Source: Photobacterium carnosum
Lineage (GTDB): Bacteria; Pseudomonadota; Gammaproteobacteria; Enterobacterales; Vibrionaceae
Direction of reading: 5' to 3'
DNA: 64,000 nucleotides
Assembly (NCBI RefSeq): GCF_002849605.1
Contig: NZ_NPIB01000008.1
Coordinates: forward strand, 62,001 to 126,000
Both the position numbers and the translations under genes were made by a program. Under the pieces are notes generated by a model that had not been told where the DNA came from, made no database searches, and saw nothing but the letters and a program-made list of their open reading frames with translations. Shown piece by piece: positions 1 to 9,152 of this stretch (positions are counted from its first letter, which is position 1; every line of letters starts with the position of its first letter).

Positions 1-2
1 AT

Positions 3-203
3 TTTAGTACTGACATTGGTAATAGCATTATCAAGTCGGTCGTATTTGCTATCGTGATTACATGGATTGCAGTCTTTAATGGTTATGATGCCGTACCAAC
101 CTCCGAAGGCATTAGTCGGGCAACAACTCGTACGGTGGTTAATTCATCATTGGCGGTACTCGGGCTTGATTTTGTGTTAACAGCATTAATGTTTGGAAGC
201 TAA
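3..203 (+). CDS. mlaE: MlaE, phospholipid ABC transporter permease (C-terminal part)
   Basis: The window opens inside this gene; only about the last 66 residues and the stop are present. The visible part has a hydrophobic helix ([17 protein letters not shown]), the conserved stretch around [13 protein letters not shown], and a last membrane segment ending LTALMFGS, as in MlaE/YrbE permeases. MlaE is the inner-membrane permease of the MlaFEDB complex, which moves phospholipids between the inner membrane and the periplasmic carrier MlaC. mlaD, mlaC and mlaB follow in the usual order, which supports the call despite the truncation by the window edge. Confidence 0.88.
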   Translation, partial: FSTDIGNSIIKSVVFAIVITWIAVFNGYDAVPTSEGISRATTRTVVNSSLAVLGLDFVLTALMFGS

Positions 204-256
204 ACATTCACTTAGCCGCATGCATACGACGGCATAAATTACATGGATAAAAGATA

Positions 257-733
257 ATGCAACAAAATAAACGATTAGAATTGTGGGTTGGTGTGTTTAT
301 GCTCGCCGGCATTAGTGCCTTATTAGTGTTAGCGTTTAAAGTCGCTAACATACAAAGTTTTGGTAGTACTGAAACTTATACCCTGAAAGCGCATTTTGAT
401 AATATTGGCGGCCTAAAAGTACGATCACCTGTTAAGGTCGGTGGTGTTACTGTTGGTGAAGTAACCTCGATTACCTTAGATAAACAGACGTATGTTCCTA
501 TTGTTACCCTAGATGTTAATAAAAAGTTTGGTTATTTCCCTGAAACCAGTTCAGCCTCTATTTTGACTTCAGGTCTATTAGGTGAACAATACTTAGGTAT
601 TAGCCCTGGATTTATTGATACTGATACTGAGATGTTACATAACGGTGATTTAATTGAAGACACTAAATCTGCGTTAGTATTAGAAGATATGATTGGTCAA
701 GTGCTGTATAGCCTTGGCGGTGATAAGAAATAA
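257..733 (+). CDS. mlaD: MlaD, MCE-domain phospholipid-binding protein
   Basis: This 158-residue protein has a short cytoplasmic N terminus, one membrane helix at about residues 9-28, and a periplasmic MCE domain from about 38 to 115. The MCE core is recognisable in the FDNIGGLKVRSPVKVGGVTVG stretch and the LLGEQYLGI segment. MlaD forms a hexameric ring on the MlaFEDB complex and passes lipids to or from MlaC, keeping the outer membrane asymmetric. The gene sits 53 bases after mlaE and its stop overlaps a downstream ATG by one base, so it is part of one operon. Length is slightly shorter than the E. coli protein (183). Confidence 0.95.
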   Translation: MQQNKRLELWVGVFMLAGISALLVLAFKVANIQSFGSTETYTLKAHFDNIGGLKVRSPVKVGGVTVGEVTSITLDKQTYVPIVTLDVNKKFGYFPETSSASILTSGLLGEQYLGISPGFIDTDTEMLHNGDLIEDTKSALVLEDMIGQVLYSLGGDKK

Positions 734-747
734 TGAGGATAGTTACT

Positions 748-1383
748 ATGAAATTTGTACGAGGTTTAATGCTATGTTTATTAGCTATACCAATGTTAGC
801 CCAAGCGGCAACAGTTGATCAAACCAACCCTTATAAAATGATGAATACAGTATCTGCGCATTTATTTGGTACTTTAAAAGCAGAACAAACAAAAATTAAA
901 GCGAATCCAGAACAATTACGGGTGATCGTGAAGCAAGAATTATTGCCGTATATTAATACCCGTTATGCAGCTTACAAAGTTTTAGGATCTAATTTACGTA
1001 ATACAACAGCTGAGCAACGTGATGCATTTACGGCGGCTTTCACTGATTATTTAGTGGCATCATATGCTCAAGTATTGACGCAATATACCGATCAGAAAAT
1101 TGAATTAGAATCACCTAAGCCAGTTCCAGCTGATCGCAGTATTATTTCGGTTCGGGTTGATATTGTTGGCCCGCAACGTCCACCCATTCGTCTTGATTTT
1201 AAATTACGCTTGAATAAAAAAACCAAAGAATGGCAGGGATTTGACATGGTTGCAGAAGGTGTCAGTATGCTTTCAACGAAGCAAAGTGAGTGGAGTGGTC
1301 AACTTCGCACTAAAGGCATTGATGCTGTAACACAAAGTTTACGTGATTTAGCAGCAAAACCGATTCAAATTGAGAATAATTAA
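748..1383 (+). CDS. mlaC: MlaC, periplasmic phospholipid carrier
   Basis: The 211-residue product matches the usual MlaC length. It starts with a Sec signal peptide (MKFVRGLMLCLLAIPMLAQA) and continues with the MlaC/Ttg2D domain, including the NTRYAAYKVLG and WQGFDMVAEGVS segments. MlaC ferries phospholipids between the outer-membrane MlaA complex and inner-membrane MlaFEDB. I chose the ATG at 748 because GAGGA lies eight bases before it and translation from there begins directly with the signal peptide. An in-frame ATG at 733 overlaps the mlaD stop and would add five unlikely residues. Confidence 0.95.
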   Translation: MKFVRGLMLCLLAIPMLAQAATVDQTNPYKMMNTVSAHLFGTLKAEQTKIKANPEQLRVIVKQELLPYINTRYAAYKVLGSNLRNTTAEQRDAFTAAFTDYLVASYAQVLTQYTDQKIELESPKPVPADRSIISVRVDIVGPQRPPIRLDFKLRLNKKTKEWQGFDMVAEGVSMLSTKQSEWSGQLRTKGIDAVTQSLRDLAAKPIQIENN

Positions 1384-1385
1384 TC

Positions 1386-1697
1386 ATGGCTGCGAATGAG
1401 ATTTGTTGGCTGGTGGTTGCTGAAGGGCAATACCGCTTGTCAGGGTCGTTAGATCGTGACACAGTGCCTGCTTTTTGGCGCCAAAGAAGCGAATGGATGC
1501 CACATAATAAGCAGCTTGTACTCGATCTTGTTGACTTGTCTCGAGTAGACTCTTCTGGCATGGTGATGTTACTGCATTTGTGCCAGCATCTTGAGCAAGC
1601 AGGGAGTCGCGTTATGTTGCACAATGTACCTCAACAGCTTAAGACGCTGTTTCGCTTAAGCCATATCGAACCAATGTTAGCAGCTTGCATGGAGTAA
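1386..1697 (+). CDS. mlaB: MlaB, STAS-domain subunit of the Mla transporter
   Basis: A 103-residue single STAS domain protein. The conserved loop with DSSG at residues 55-58 corresponds to the site that in STAS proteins carries the regulatory Ser/Thr. MlaB binds the ATPase MlaF in the cytoplasm and is needed for assembly and activity of the MlaFEDB complex. The gene begins two bases after the mlaC stop and ends about 20 bases before ibaG, so it is co-transcribed. Small STAS proteins are weakly conserved, but the position in the operon makes the assignment firm. Confidence 0.93.
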   Translation: MAANEICWLVVAEGQYRLSGSLDRDTVPAFWRQRSEWMPHNKQLVLDLVDLSRVDSSGMVMLLHLCQHLEQAGSRVMLHNVPQQLKTLFRLSHIEPMLAACME

Positions 1698-1716
1698 GCT
1701 GTAGAGAGGATAGCTT

Positions 1717-1971
1717 GTGGAAATCTCTGAGATTAAACAAATTCTAGAAACGGCTTTAGACGTTGATGAAATCATCGTTAAAGGTGAAGGTAGCCACTAC
1801 CAAGTGATCGCGGTGGGTACACTATTTGACGGTATGAGCCGTGTCAAAAAACAACAAACAATTTATGGTCCGCTAATGGATCGTATTGCAGCAAACGACA
1901 TTCACGCGTTAAGTATTAAAACATATACGCCTGAAGAGTGGGCGCGTGATAAAAAATTAATGTCGTTATAG
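1717..1971 (+). CDS. ibaG: IbaG, BolA-family protein
   Basis: An 84-residue BolA-like protein. The family signature is seen as the GSHYQV strand, the [12 protein letters not shown] helix and the C-terminal [13 protein letters not shown] with His63. BolA/IbaG proteins bind monothiol glutaredoxins through an iron-sulfur cluster and are linked to iron-sulfur handling and acid stress. The start is a GTG, with GAGAGGA a few bases upstream; no ATG fits. It lies between mlaB and murA, the order known in enterobacteria and vibrios. Confidence 0.93.
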   Translation: MEISEIKQILETALDVDEIIVKGEGSHYQVIAVGTLFDGMSRVKKQQTIYGPLMDRIAANDIHALSIKTYTPEEWARDKKLMSL

Positions 1972-1979
1972 AGAGCTAA

Positions 1980-3242
<1,263 letters not shown>

Positions 3243-3265
3243 GCTATAACAATTTAGATTGATAA

Positions 3266-3319
3266 TAAAAAGCCTCGTAATTATACCTTTTTTGTTTAAA
3301 GGAAATACGAGGCTTTTTT
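3266..3319. terminator. Bidirectional intrinsic terminator between murA and degS
   Basis: The arms AAAAAGCCTCGTA (3267-3279) and TACGAGGCTTTTT (3306-3318) form a perfect stem with A and T tracts on both sides. It can therefore end murA transcripts on the plus strand and degS transcripts on the minus strand. The loop is long, about 26 bases. Confidence 0.88.
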
Positions 3320-3366
3320 GTTGCTGTTTTTTATTTTTTACTGTTATTCATGACTGCTATCGCCAT

Positions 3367-4443
3367 CTATTTAGGCGGATTAGTTTCTGGCGGTCTATTG
3401 GCAACAGTGACGGGAATCATCATCGGTTTGCCATTACGTAAAATCTTCACCTCAATGTGAGTACCTGGGCGAATATCAGTAACGATATCACGCACGCTCT
3501 GAACATTGGTGACTTCTTTACCCGCTATTTCAACCACAATATCATTTTTCTCAAACCCAGCTTTGGATGCGGGACCACTAGGATCCATGCCATCAACAAT
3601 GATGCCATTAACTTTTGCTACATCATAAAGTCGTGCCATTAGTGGGTTTATTTCACGACCTTGAATGCCAATCCAACCACGAATAACGCGTCCGTCTGCA
3701 ATTAATTTCTGCATGATCTTAATTGTGAGCTGATAAGGGATCGCAAACGAAATACCATAGGTTTCAATGTCTGTCGCTTGTTGAAAAGAGGCGGTGTTAA
3801 TGCCGACTAATTCCCCTTTAGTATTCACTAGCGCTCCGCCTGAATTGCCTTTATTTATCGCCGCATCAGTTTGGAGAAAATCTTGAGGGCCATAGAAACT
3901 CATACCAGATCGTCCAGTCGCTGAGATAATCCCAAAAGTAGTCGTTTGACCAAGATTATATGGATTGCCGATTGCCAGTACTACATCACCAACCGCAGCT
4001 TTATATTCAGGGTTCACAGGAATCATGGGTAGGTTATCAGCATTGATCTTTAGCACGGCTAGATCTGTTAGTTGATCTAGACCAATTAATTGTGCATTGA
4101 GCACTCGTCCATCTTGAAGTGCGACAATGATTTGATCCGCATGGGCGACGACATGATAGTTAGTCACAATATAACCCTTGTCACTCATAATAACACCGGA
4201 TCCCAGCCCTTGAGTGCGTAGCTCACGTTCTTCGTCACTATTATTATCATAACGACGGTTATAAATATTAACCACGGCAGGGGAAGCACGACGAACAGCG
4301 TAATTAAATGAAAGCGGGGTTGAGTTGCTATCTGTTAATAATAAAGACTCTGGCGTCGTCGGACGTAAATCAGGGACGGCAATCAGTATAATAATGGCTG
4401 TGATAAGGCCGAGGATAATAGAACGACCAAAAAATGCCAGCAT
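3367..4443 (-). CDS. degS: DegS, inner-membrane sensor protease of the sigma-E response
   Basis: The 358-residue protein has a single N-terminal membrane anchor (residues about 4-23), a trypsin-like protease domain and one C-terminal PDZ domain. The catalytic triad is His97 (TNYHVV), Asp127 (LTDLAV) and Ser201 (GNSGGAL), nearly the same numbering as E. coli DegS. DegS senses unfolded porin C termini with its PDZ domain and makes the first cut in RseA, releasing sigma-E. The single PDZ domain and the uncleaved anchor separate it from the neighbouring DegQ. RseA and sigma-E are not encoded in this window. Confidence 0.96.
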   Translation of the reverse strand: MLAFFGRSIILGLITAIIILIAVPDLRPTTPESLLLTDSNSTPLSFNYAVRRASPAVVNIYNRRYDNNSDEERELRTQGLGSGVIMSDKGYIVTNYHVVAHADQIIVALQDGRVLNAQLIGLDQLTDLAVLKINADNLPMIPVNPEYKAAVGDVVLAIGNPYNLGQTTTFGIISATGRSGMSFYGPQDFLQTDAAINKGNSGGALVNTKGELVGINTASFQQATDIETYGISFAIPYQLTIKIMQKLIADGRVIRGWIGIQGREINPLMARLYDVAKVNGIIVDGMDPSGPASKAGFEKNDIVVEIAGKEVTNVQSVRDIVTDIRPGTHIEVKILRNGKPMMIPVTVANRPPETNPPK

Positions 4444-4462
4444 TAACAGTCCTTATAAAATG

Positions 4463-4493
4463 AGTAAGAAAAAGGTGCTAACAGAATAGCACC
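4463..4493 (-). terminator. Intrinsic terminator after degQ
   Basis: Read on the minus strand, GGTGCTA (4493-4487) and TAGCACC (4480-4474) form a 7-bp stem with a 6-base loop, followed directly by TTTTTCTTAC. It lies between degQ and degS, so the two proteases are probably not simply co-transcribed at full level. The degS ribosome binding site AAGGA follows a little further on. Confidence 0.75.
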
Positions 4494-4581
4494 CCCTCTA
4501 AAGTGAAACCAACTATTGCGCTGACTGCTATTGTTGAATTTATTCTACAATCAGAGATTAGTGAGTATTAATTAAATAAAA

Positions 4582-5952
4582 TTAACGAGTAATAAGATAG
4601 AGCACATTATTACCTCGTTGAATTTCTAATGCGATGATTTTCGGTGGGTGAGTTAATGCTTTACGTAGTTGAGCTAGGTTATTAATCACAGTTCGATTAA
4701 GACCAATAACAATATCACCTTTAAGTAATCCCGCTTGTGCAGCTAGCGAGTCTTTAGTCAATTGAATAACTTCAACGCCATGCGCTTTACCATTAAGCGT
4801 TGCATTCGTAAATTGAACTCCGGTTAAGCTTGAATGAAGATCATCTGCGTTAATACTGTTATCTTTGCTTGCACTAAGAGTGACGGTAAATTGTTGTAAT
4901 TTACCATTACGCATTGCTTGTAGGGTTAAGGTTTTTCCTGCTCCTAATGTTGCAACTTTTGCCCGTAACTCACTGAATGAACGGATAGGATTACCATTAA
5001 TGGCGGTAATAATATCACCTGCTTTTAAGCCCGCTTTTTGAGCGGCTGAATTTGGCATGACTTGATTTACAAACGCACCTTTATTGGTGTCATAACCAAA
5101 TGTTTGCGCTAATTCAGCGGTAAGTTCACGTCCTTGTACGCCTAATGTTCCTCGTTGGACGTGGCCAAATTTGATGATCTGCGCAGTAAGGTTACTAACC
5201 ATATTTGATGGGATCGCAAATCCAATTCCGACATTGCCTCTATCTGGTGCCAGTATTGCAGTATTAATACCAATGAGTTCACCATGAAGATTAATTAGCG
5301 CACCGCCAGAGTTACCACTATTAATCGCCGCATCGGTTTGAATGAAATTTTCTATATTTTCAAGGTTTAAACCACTGCGCCCTAAGGCTGATACAATTCC
5401 AGAAGTGACCGTTTGTCCAAGACCAAAGGGATTACCAATGGCAACGGAAAAATCACCTACGCGTAATTTATCGGAGTTGGCTAATTGAATTGCAGTTAAT
5501 TTTTGTGGGGTATTAATTTGTAATAAGGCGATATCTGATGATTTATCACTACCAATCAATTTAGCGATAACTTCATGGCCATCATAAAGTTGAATTGTGA
5601 TTTTATCAGCGTTATTGATAACATGCTGATTTGTAACTATATAGCCTTTTTTTGCGTCAATAATAACGCCAGAACCTAAACCTCGAAACGGCCGTTCTTG
5701 CATTTGCTCGGTTGGAAAATCAGGACCAAAGAAAAAACGATAAGCGTCAGGAAGTTGTTGCTTTGAAACTTGCTTGCCTTCAATGGCGATACTGACAACC
5801 GCTGGCATGACTTGCTCAAGCATAGGTGCAAGGCTAGGCATCGATTGATTATTTACTGTAATCGGTAATGCAGCATTTGCAATAAAGGGGGTCATCAGTG
5901 TACTAACTGTTAACGCTAATACACTAATAACAAAAAGGTTTTTTTTACGCAT
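4582..5952 (-). CDS. degQ: DegQ, periplasmic serine protease/chaperone (HtrA family)
   Basis: A 456-residue HtrA protein with an N-terminal signal peptide (cleavage near IANAA, residue 28), a protease domain with His110, Asp140 and Ser215, and two PDZ domains (about 270-360 and 375-456). Length and synteny with degS match DegQ; DegP is longer with an extended LA loop, here the loop is short. It degrades or refolds misfolded envelope proteins. GGAG lies seven bases before the ATG, but both are inside a 12-bp inverted repeat that can hide them (see findings), which suggests translational control. Confidence 0.95.
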   Translation of the reverse strand: MRKKNLFVISVLALTVSTLMTPFIANAALPITVNNQSMPSLAPMLEQVMPAVVSIAIEGKQVSKQQLPDAYRFFFGPDFPTEQMQERPFRGLGSGVIIDAKKGYIVTNQHVINNADKITIQLYDGHEVIAKLIGSDKSSDIALLQINTPQKLTAIQLANSDKLRVGDFSVAIGNPFGLGQTVTSGIVSALGRSGLNLENIENFIQTDAAINSGNSGGALINLHGELIGINTAILAPDRGNVGIGFAIPSNMVSNLTAQIIKFGHVQRGTLGVQGRELTAELAQTFGYDTNKGAFVNQVMPNSAAQKAGLKAGDIITAINGNPIRSFSELRAKVATLGAGKTLTLQAMRNGKLQQFTVTLSASKDNSINADDLHSSLTGVQFTNATLNGKAHGVEVIQLTKDSLAAQAGLLKGDIVIGLNRTVINNLAQLRKALTHPPKIIALEIQRGNNVLYLITR

Positions 5953-5994
5953 ACTTTAACTCCGAGTTAACAAGTTAAAGTATGACTTGTTAAC
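5950..5994 (-). promoter_or_regulatory. degQ leader with two competing hairpins over the start codon
   Basis: In the mRNA (minus strand) the arms GTTAACAAG (5994-5986) and CTTGTTAAC (5974-5966) can pair over 9 bp. The arms CATACTTTAACT (5984-5973) and AGTTAAAGTATG (5961-5950) can pair over 12 bp. The second stem contains the degQ ATG and part of its GGAG ribosome binding site. The two stems share two bases and interleave, so they compete. The repeats are seen directly; a role as a translational switch or thermometer is inferred. A DNA operator is the alternative. Confidence 0.6.
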
Positions 5995-6056
5995 CGGAAT
6001 TAAGTTCCCATGATCATACTTTTCTTGTTAAGCATGTGCGGTGTAGTGAGTTAATA

Positions 6057-6518
6057 CTAACTTGCTTTTGCTTCTGCCACTGGAATTTCATTCTCTCGAA
6101 TGGCGGTGGGTTTATCACTAAAGAGTCCCGTTGCGCCATTGGCATAATCTCGTGGTTGATGATCCATTACTTCATCTTCAATGGGCTCATTGTTTTCTAC
6201 AGGTTCTAAGGTCGCAATTCGTTGTGCAAATGGGTTGTCTTGAGTCGGTAAATTAGGCATAAGCTCTGCTGAGGTCTTTGCCATATGTTCATAAAGTTTA
6301 CTGTAATCTTTAGAGACGTTGTCCAGTAATTCAGCACTGCGAGCAAAGTGATCAACAAGTTCTTGTCGATACTGCTCTAGTTCATATTTTGATTTATCAA
6401 GATCTTTTTTAAGTGATGTTTGTTGTTTTTGATTCTTATTGGTTAAGCGACTGATGATGTAACCAACGCAGATCCCTACAATAAAAATAGCCGTTGCAAT
6501 AATCCAACTCATAGCCAT
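6057..6518 (-). CDS. zapG: ZapG (YhcB, DUF1043), division- and envelope-linked membrane protein
   Basis: A 153-residue protein with one N-terminal membrane helix (about residues 5-24) followed by a charged, coiled-coil cytoplasmic region (about 28-75) and an unstructured acidic tail. This is the YhcB/DUF1043 layout. In E. coli the protein interacts with division and elongation proteins, and its loss disturbs septation and envelope growth; the exact role is not settled. AAGGAG lies five bases before the chosen ATG. It sits between degQ and the divergent zapE, the same neighbourhood as in E. coli. Confidence 0.9.
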   Translation of the reverse strand: MAMSWIIATAIFIVGICVGYIISRLTNKNQKQQTSLKKDLDKSKYELEQYRQELVDHFARSAELLDNVSKDYSKLYEHMAKTSAELMPNLPTQDNPFAQRIATLEPVENNEPIEDEVMDHQPRDYANGATGLFSDKPTAIRENEIPVAEAKAS

Positions 6519-6697
6519 GATAACTCCTTGTGATTTTAGTGTTAATACGTATTTTTTTAGTCAAGATGCTGTTTATTAGTATGTAATAACATTATTACTA
6601 TACCTTGAGCTGGTTGTGCATGATACTTATTCAATCATATATTGTGACAATTGATGCTCTGATTTTATGGTAATAAGATGAAAAGGAATAACATCAA

Positions 6698-7834
6698 ATG
6701 AAGACGCTGACACCGCTAAATAAATATCATGAAGATTTGCAACATCTTGATTTTTTTGCAGACTCAGCGCAAGCCCAAGCCGTGGCTCATTTAGATAATT
6801 TATACCATAGGTTAATTATACCCGTTAAGCCATTACCGCTGACAGAATGGCAACGATGGTGCTCAGCAACCAAAATGTTATTACGAATGTCTGATGACAA
6901 AGCAGATATCGTGCCAGTAAAAGGATTGTATTTTTGGGGCGGTGTTGGGCGAGGGAAAACTTATTTGGTGGATACCTTTTATGATTGTTTACCAACCCAA
7001 CGAAAAATGCGGATTCATTTTCATCGTTTTATGTATCGAATCCACCAACAGTTGCAACAACTTGAAGGGATTGAAAATCCGTTAGAACATGTAGCAGATA
7101 ATTTTAAACAACAAACTGATATTATTTGTTTTGATGAATTTTATGTTAGTGACATTACTGATGCGATGATTCTGGCAACCTTGCTTGATGCACTGTTTAA
7201 ACGGGGTATCACATTAGTTGCAACATCTAATATTGCCCCTGAAGAGTTGTATCGAAATGGTTTGCAACGTGCACGGTTCTTACCTGCCATCGCGCTTATT
7301 GAACAACATTGCCTAGTGGTTAATGTTGATGCGGGTATTGACTACCGGCTACGGTCGTTGGCACAAGCTGAAATTTACTATTCGCCATTAGGGCAACCAG
7401 CCAATGACTATTTAGCCTATTATTTTGAATTGTTGAGTGCGGAACCTCGTTATAGCATTAAAGATATTATTATTAATCAACGAGCAATTACGGCTCAACG
7501 TGAAGCGAATGGCATTGTACAATTTAGTTTTCAGCAATTATGCCAAACCGCACGTAGTCAAAATGATTATATAGAGATTGCACAGTTATATCATACGGTG
7601 TTGATCGCGGATGTGATGGTGATGGAAGAACAACATCAAGATGCTGCTCGGCGCTTTATTGCCATGGTTGATGAATTTTATGAGCGTAATGTTACCGTGA
7701 TCATATCTGCTGAAGTGCCATTAACTGAACTTTATATCGAAGGTCGATTATTGTTTGAATTTGAGCGCTGTTGTTCACGCTTAATTGAAATGCAAAGTGA
7801 GCAATATTTAGCAAGATCACATTTAGTGGATTAA
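6698..7834 (+). CDS. zapE: ZapE (YhcM, AFG1-like), division-associated ATPase
   Basis: A 378-residue AFG1/ZapE family P-loop ATPase. Walker A is GGVGRGKT at residues 81-88 and Walker B is IICFDEFYV; the sensor region LVATSNIAPEELY follows. ZapE binds FtsZ and destabilises Z-rings in an ATP-dependent way, and is needed under stress such as heat or low oxygen. The gene is divergent from zapG across 179 bases. AAGGAATA lies shortly before the ATG. Length is close to the E. coli protein (375). Confidence 0.95.
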   Translation: MKTLTPLNKYHEDLQHLDFFADSAQAQAVAHLDNLYHRLIIPVKPLPLTEWQRWCSATKMLLRMSDDKADIVPVKGLYFWGGVGRGKTYLVDTFYDCLPTQRKMRIHFHRFMYRIHQQLQQLEGIENPLEHVADNFKQQTDIICFDEFYVSDITDAMILATLLDALFKRGITLVATSNIAPEELYRNGLQRARFLPAIALIEQHCLVVNVDAGIDYRLRSLAQAEIYYSPLGQPANDYLAYYFELLSAEPRYSIKDIIINQRAITAQREANGIVQFSFQQLCQTARSQNDYIEIAQLYHTVLIADVMVMEEQHQDAARRFIAMVDEFYERNVTVIISAEVPLTELYIEGRLLFEFERCCSRLIEMQSEQYLARSHLVD

Positions 7835-7966
7835 TTGTGGCAGGCAAGCAAGCAAGGTTATTGATGTTATTCGTGTAAATAGCACACTTTAAAGTGTGAT
7901 TTATTGGCCTAATTAGCAATTAATGGGTGCTAATATGAAAAAAAACCATTTTTTTTGGGAAATAAG
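7835..7966. other. zapE-rplM spacer, upstream part, with a perfect 16-bp palindrome
   Basis: CACACTTTAAAGTGTG (7883-7898) is a perfect palindrome 48 bases after the zapE stop. As RNA it forms a 6-bp stem with a TTAA loop, followed by ATTTATT, so it may be a weak terminator; as DNA it could be an operator. The rest of the stretch is AT-rich, and I see no gene in it. Confidence 0.35.
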
Positions 7967-7995
7967 GTGATTTTTTCCGCACCCTTCTCTATAAT
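7967..7995 (+). promoter_or_regulatory. Likely rplM-rpsI promoter
   Basis: GTGATT (7967-7972) and a perfect TATAAT (7990-7995) are separated by 17 bases. The following GCGACCC is a GC-rich discriminator of the kind found at stringently controlled ribosomal promoters. The -35 match is weak; the -10 and the position before a ribosomal operon carry the call. Confidence 0.6.
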
Positions 7996-8002
7996 CTTGC
8001 GA

Positions 8003-8118
8003 CCCACCGTACCTGTATGGCGAAAGCCAGGAGTACCACCCACTCGAAGGGGTGATGACTGGGCTCTTAACAGAGGAATCATCATTCGATGGTTCTAGTA
8101 AGTGAAACTATCTTAAAT
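8003..8118 (+). ncRNA. Structured leader of the rplM-rpsI mRNA (probable L13 autoregulatory site)
   Basis: Between the promoter and rplM lie about 130 untranslated bases with several hairpins: CACCC/GGGTG around a short loop (near 8037-8054), GCCAG/CTGGG enclosing it, and CTCT/AGAG just after. In E. coli the rplM leader is bound by L13, which represses its own operon. The stems are visible here; that this leader works the same way is an inference from the family. Confidence 0.55.
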
Positions 8119-8135
8119 AATGGGTATTAATTAGC

Positions 8136-8564
8136 ATGAAAACTTTCGTTGCTAAACCAGAAACTGTAAAACGTGACTGGTATGTTGTTGACGCTGAAGG
8201 TAAAACTCTAGGTCGTCTTTCAACTGAAATCGCTTCTCGTCTACGTGGCAAGCATAAGCCGGAGTATACTCCACACGTTGACACTGGTGACTACATTGTA
8301 GTTATCAATGCTGAGAAAGTAGCAGTAACTGGTAAGAAGCGTACAGATAAAATGTACCATCACCACACTGGCTTCATCGGCGGCCTTAAGTCAATCAGCT
8401 TTGATAAGCTAATTGCTAAGAAACCAGAAATGGTTATTGAAACTGCTGTTAAAGGCATGCTTCCAAAAGGTCCTCTAGGCCGTGCTATGTTCCGTAAGCT
8501 TAAAGTTTATGCGGGTACTGAGCACAACCATGCTGCACAACAGCCTAAAGTACTAGACATCTAA
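8136..8564 (+). CDS. rplM: Ribosomal protein L13 (uL13)
   Basis: A 142-residue protein, the same length as E. coli L13, recognisable along its whole length from [20 protein letters not shown] to the C-terminal [13 protein letters not shown]. It is an early-assembly protein of the large subunit that binds 23S rRNA. It is the first gene of a two-gene operon with rpsI. The codon use is strongly biased (GGT, CGT, AAA/AAG, CTA), as expected for a highly expressed gene. The long structured leader suggests feedback by L13. Confidence 0.98.
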   Translation: MKTFVAKPETVKRDWYVVDAEGKTLGRLSTEIASRLRGKHKPEYTPHVDTGDYIVVINAEKVAVTGKKRTDKMYHHHTGFIGGLKSISFDKLIAKKPEMVIETAVKGMLPKGPLGRAMFRKLKVYAGTEHNHAAQQPKVLDI

Positions 8565-8579
8565 TTGGGAATTATGACA

Positions 8580-8972
8580 ATGGCAGAGAATCAATACTAC
8601 GGCACTGGTCGCCGTAAAAGCTCAGCAGCTCGCGTTTTCATCAAACCGGGTACTGGTAACATCGTAATCAACAAGCGTAGCATCGAAGAGTACTTCAGCC
8701 GCCCAACAGCGCGCATGGTAGTTCTTCAGGCTCTTGAGCTTGTAGGTATGACTGAGAAATTTGACCTATACATCACTGTTAAAGGTGGTGGTATCACTGG
8801 TCAATCTGGCGCTATCCGTCACGGTATCACTCGTGCTCTTATGGAATACGATGAAACTCTACGTCCTGCTCTACGTGCAGCTGGCTACGTTACTCGCGAC
8901 GCTCGTTGCGTTGAGCGTAAGAAAGTTGGTCTACGTAAAGCACGTAAGAAACCACAGTTCTCTAAGCGTTAA
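8580..8972 (+). CDS. rpsI: Ribosomal protein S9 (uS9)
   Basis: S9 of the small subunit, 130 residues as in E. coli. It begins [20 protein letters not shown] and ends with the conserved basic tail KKPQFSKR, whose last Arg reaches the P-site tRNA anticodon. I chose the ATG at 8580: GGGA is nine bases upstream and the N terminus matches the family. In-frame alternatives at 8565 (TTG) and 8574 would add residues absent from homologues. It lies 15 bases after rplM and is followed by a terminator. Confidence 0.98.
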   Translation: MAENQYYGTGRRKSSAARVFIKPGTGNIVINKRSIEEYFSRPTARMVVLQALELVGMTEKFDLYITVKGGGITGQSGAIRHGITRALMEYDETLRPALRAAGYVTRDARCVERKKVGLRKARKKPQFSKR

Positions 8973-9014
8973 TATTACGCTTCCAGATTTTTATATCTGG
9001 ATACTGTGTACAGA

Positions 9015-9047
9015 AAGCTCAGCCCTCGGGTTGGGCTTTTTTTTTAT
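9015..9047 (+). terminator. Intrinsic terminator after rpsI
   Basis: AGCCC (9021-9025) and GGGCT (9033-9037) form a short GC stem followed by nine T residues. It ends the rplM-rpsI operon about 45 bases after the rpsI stop. Confidence 0.85.
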
Positions 9048-9092
9048 TATTTTTTACAGAAGTATTGTTCATTACTGTCAATGATGTGTTTT

Positions 9093-9152
9093 CTCGCACC
9101 TCGCACCTCGCACCTCGCACCTCGCACCTCGCACCTCGCACCTCGCACCTCG
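9093..9152. repeat. Tandem array of the 7-bp unit CTCGCAC (8.6 copies)
   Basis: Eight perfect copies of CTCGCAC run without a break from 9093 to 9148, followed by CTCG. The array lies in the spacer between the rpsI terminator and petA, about 250 bases before petA, and overlaps no supported gene. A second array with a related heptamer (CTCGATA) is found at 47283. Confidence 0.97.

Noticed and set aside
1310..1624. A 104-codon antisense frame over mlaC and mlaB
   Set aside because: It crosses two well-supported genes of the mla operon and shows no family features.
8761..9084. A 107-codon plus-strand frame overlapping rpsI
   Set aside because: It is rpsI read in another frame, and runs through the terminator.
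9093..9152. Heptamer array considered as a CRISPR array
   Set aside because: The unit is 7 bp with no spacers, and there are no cas genes.
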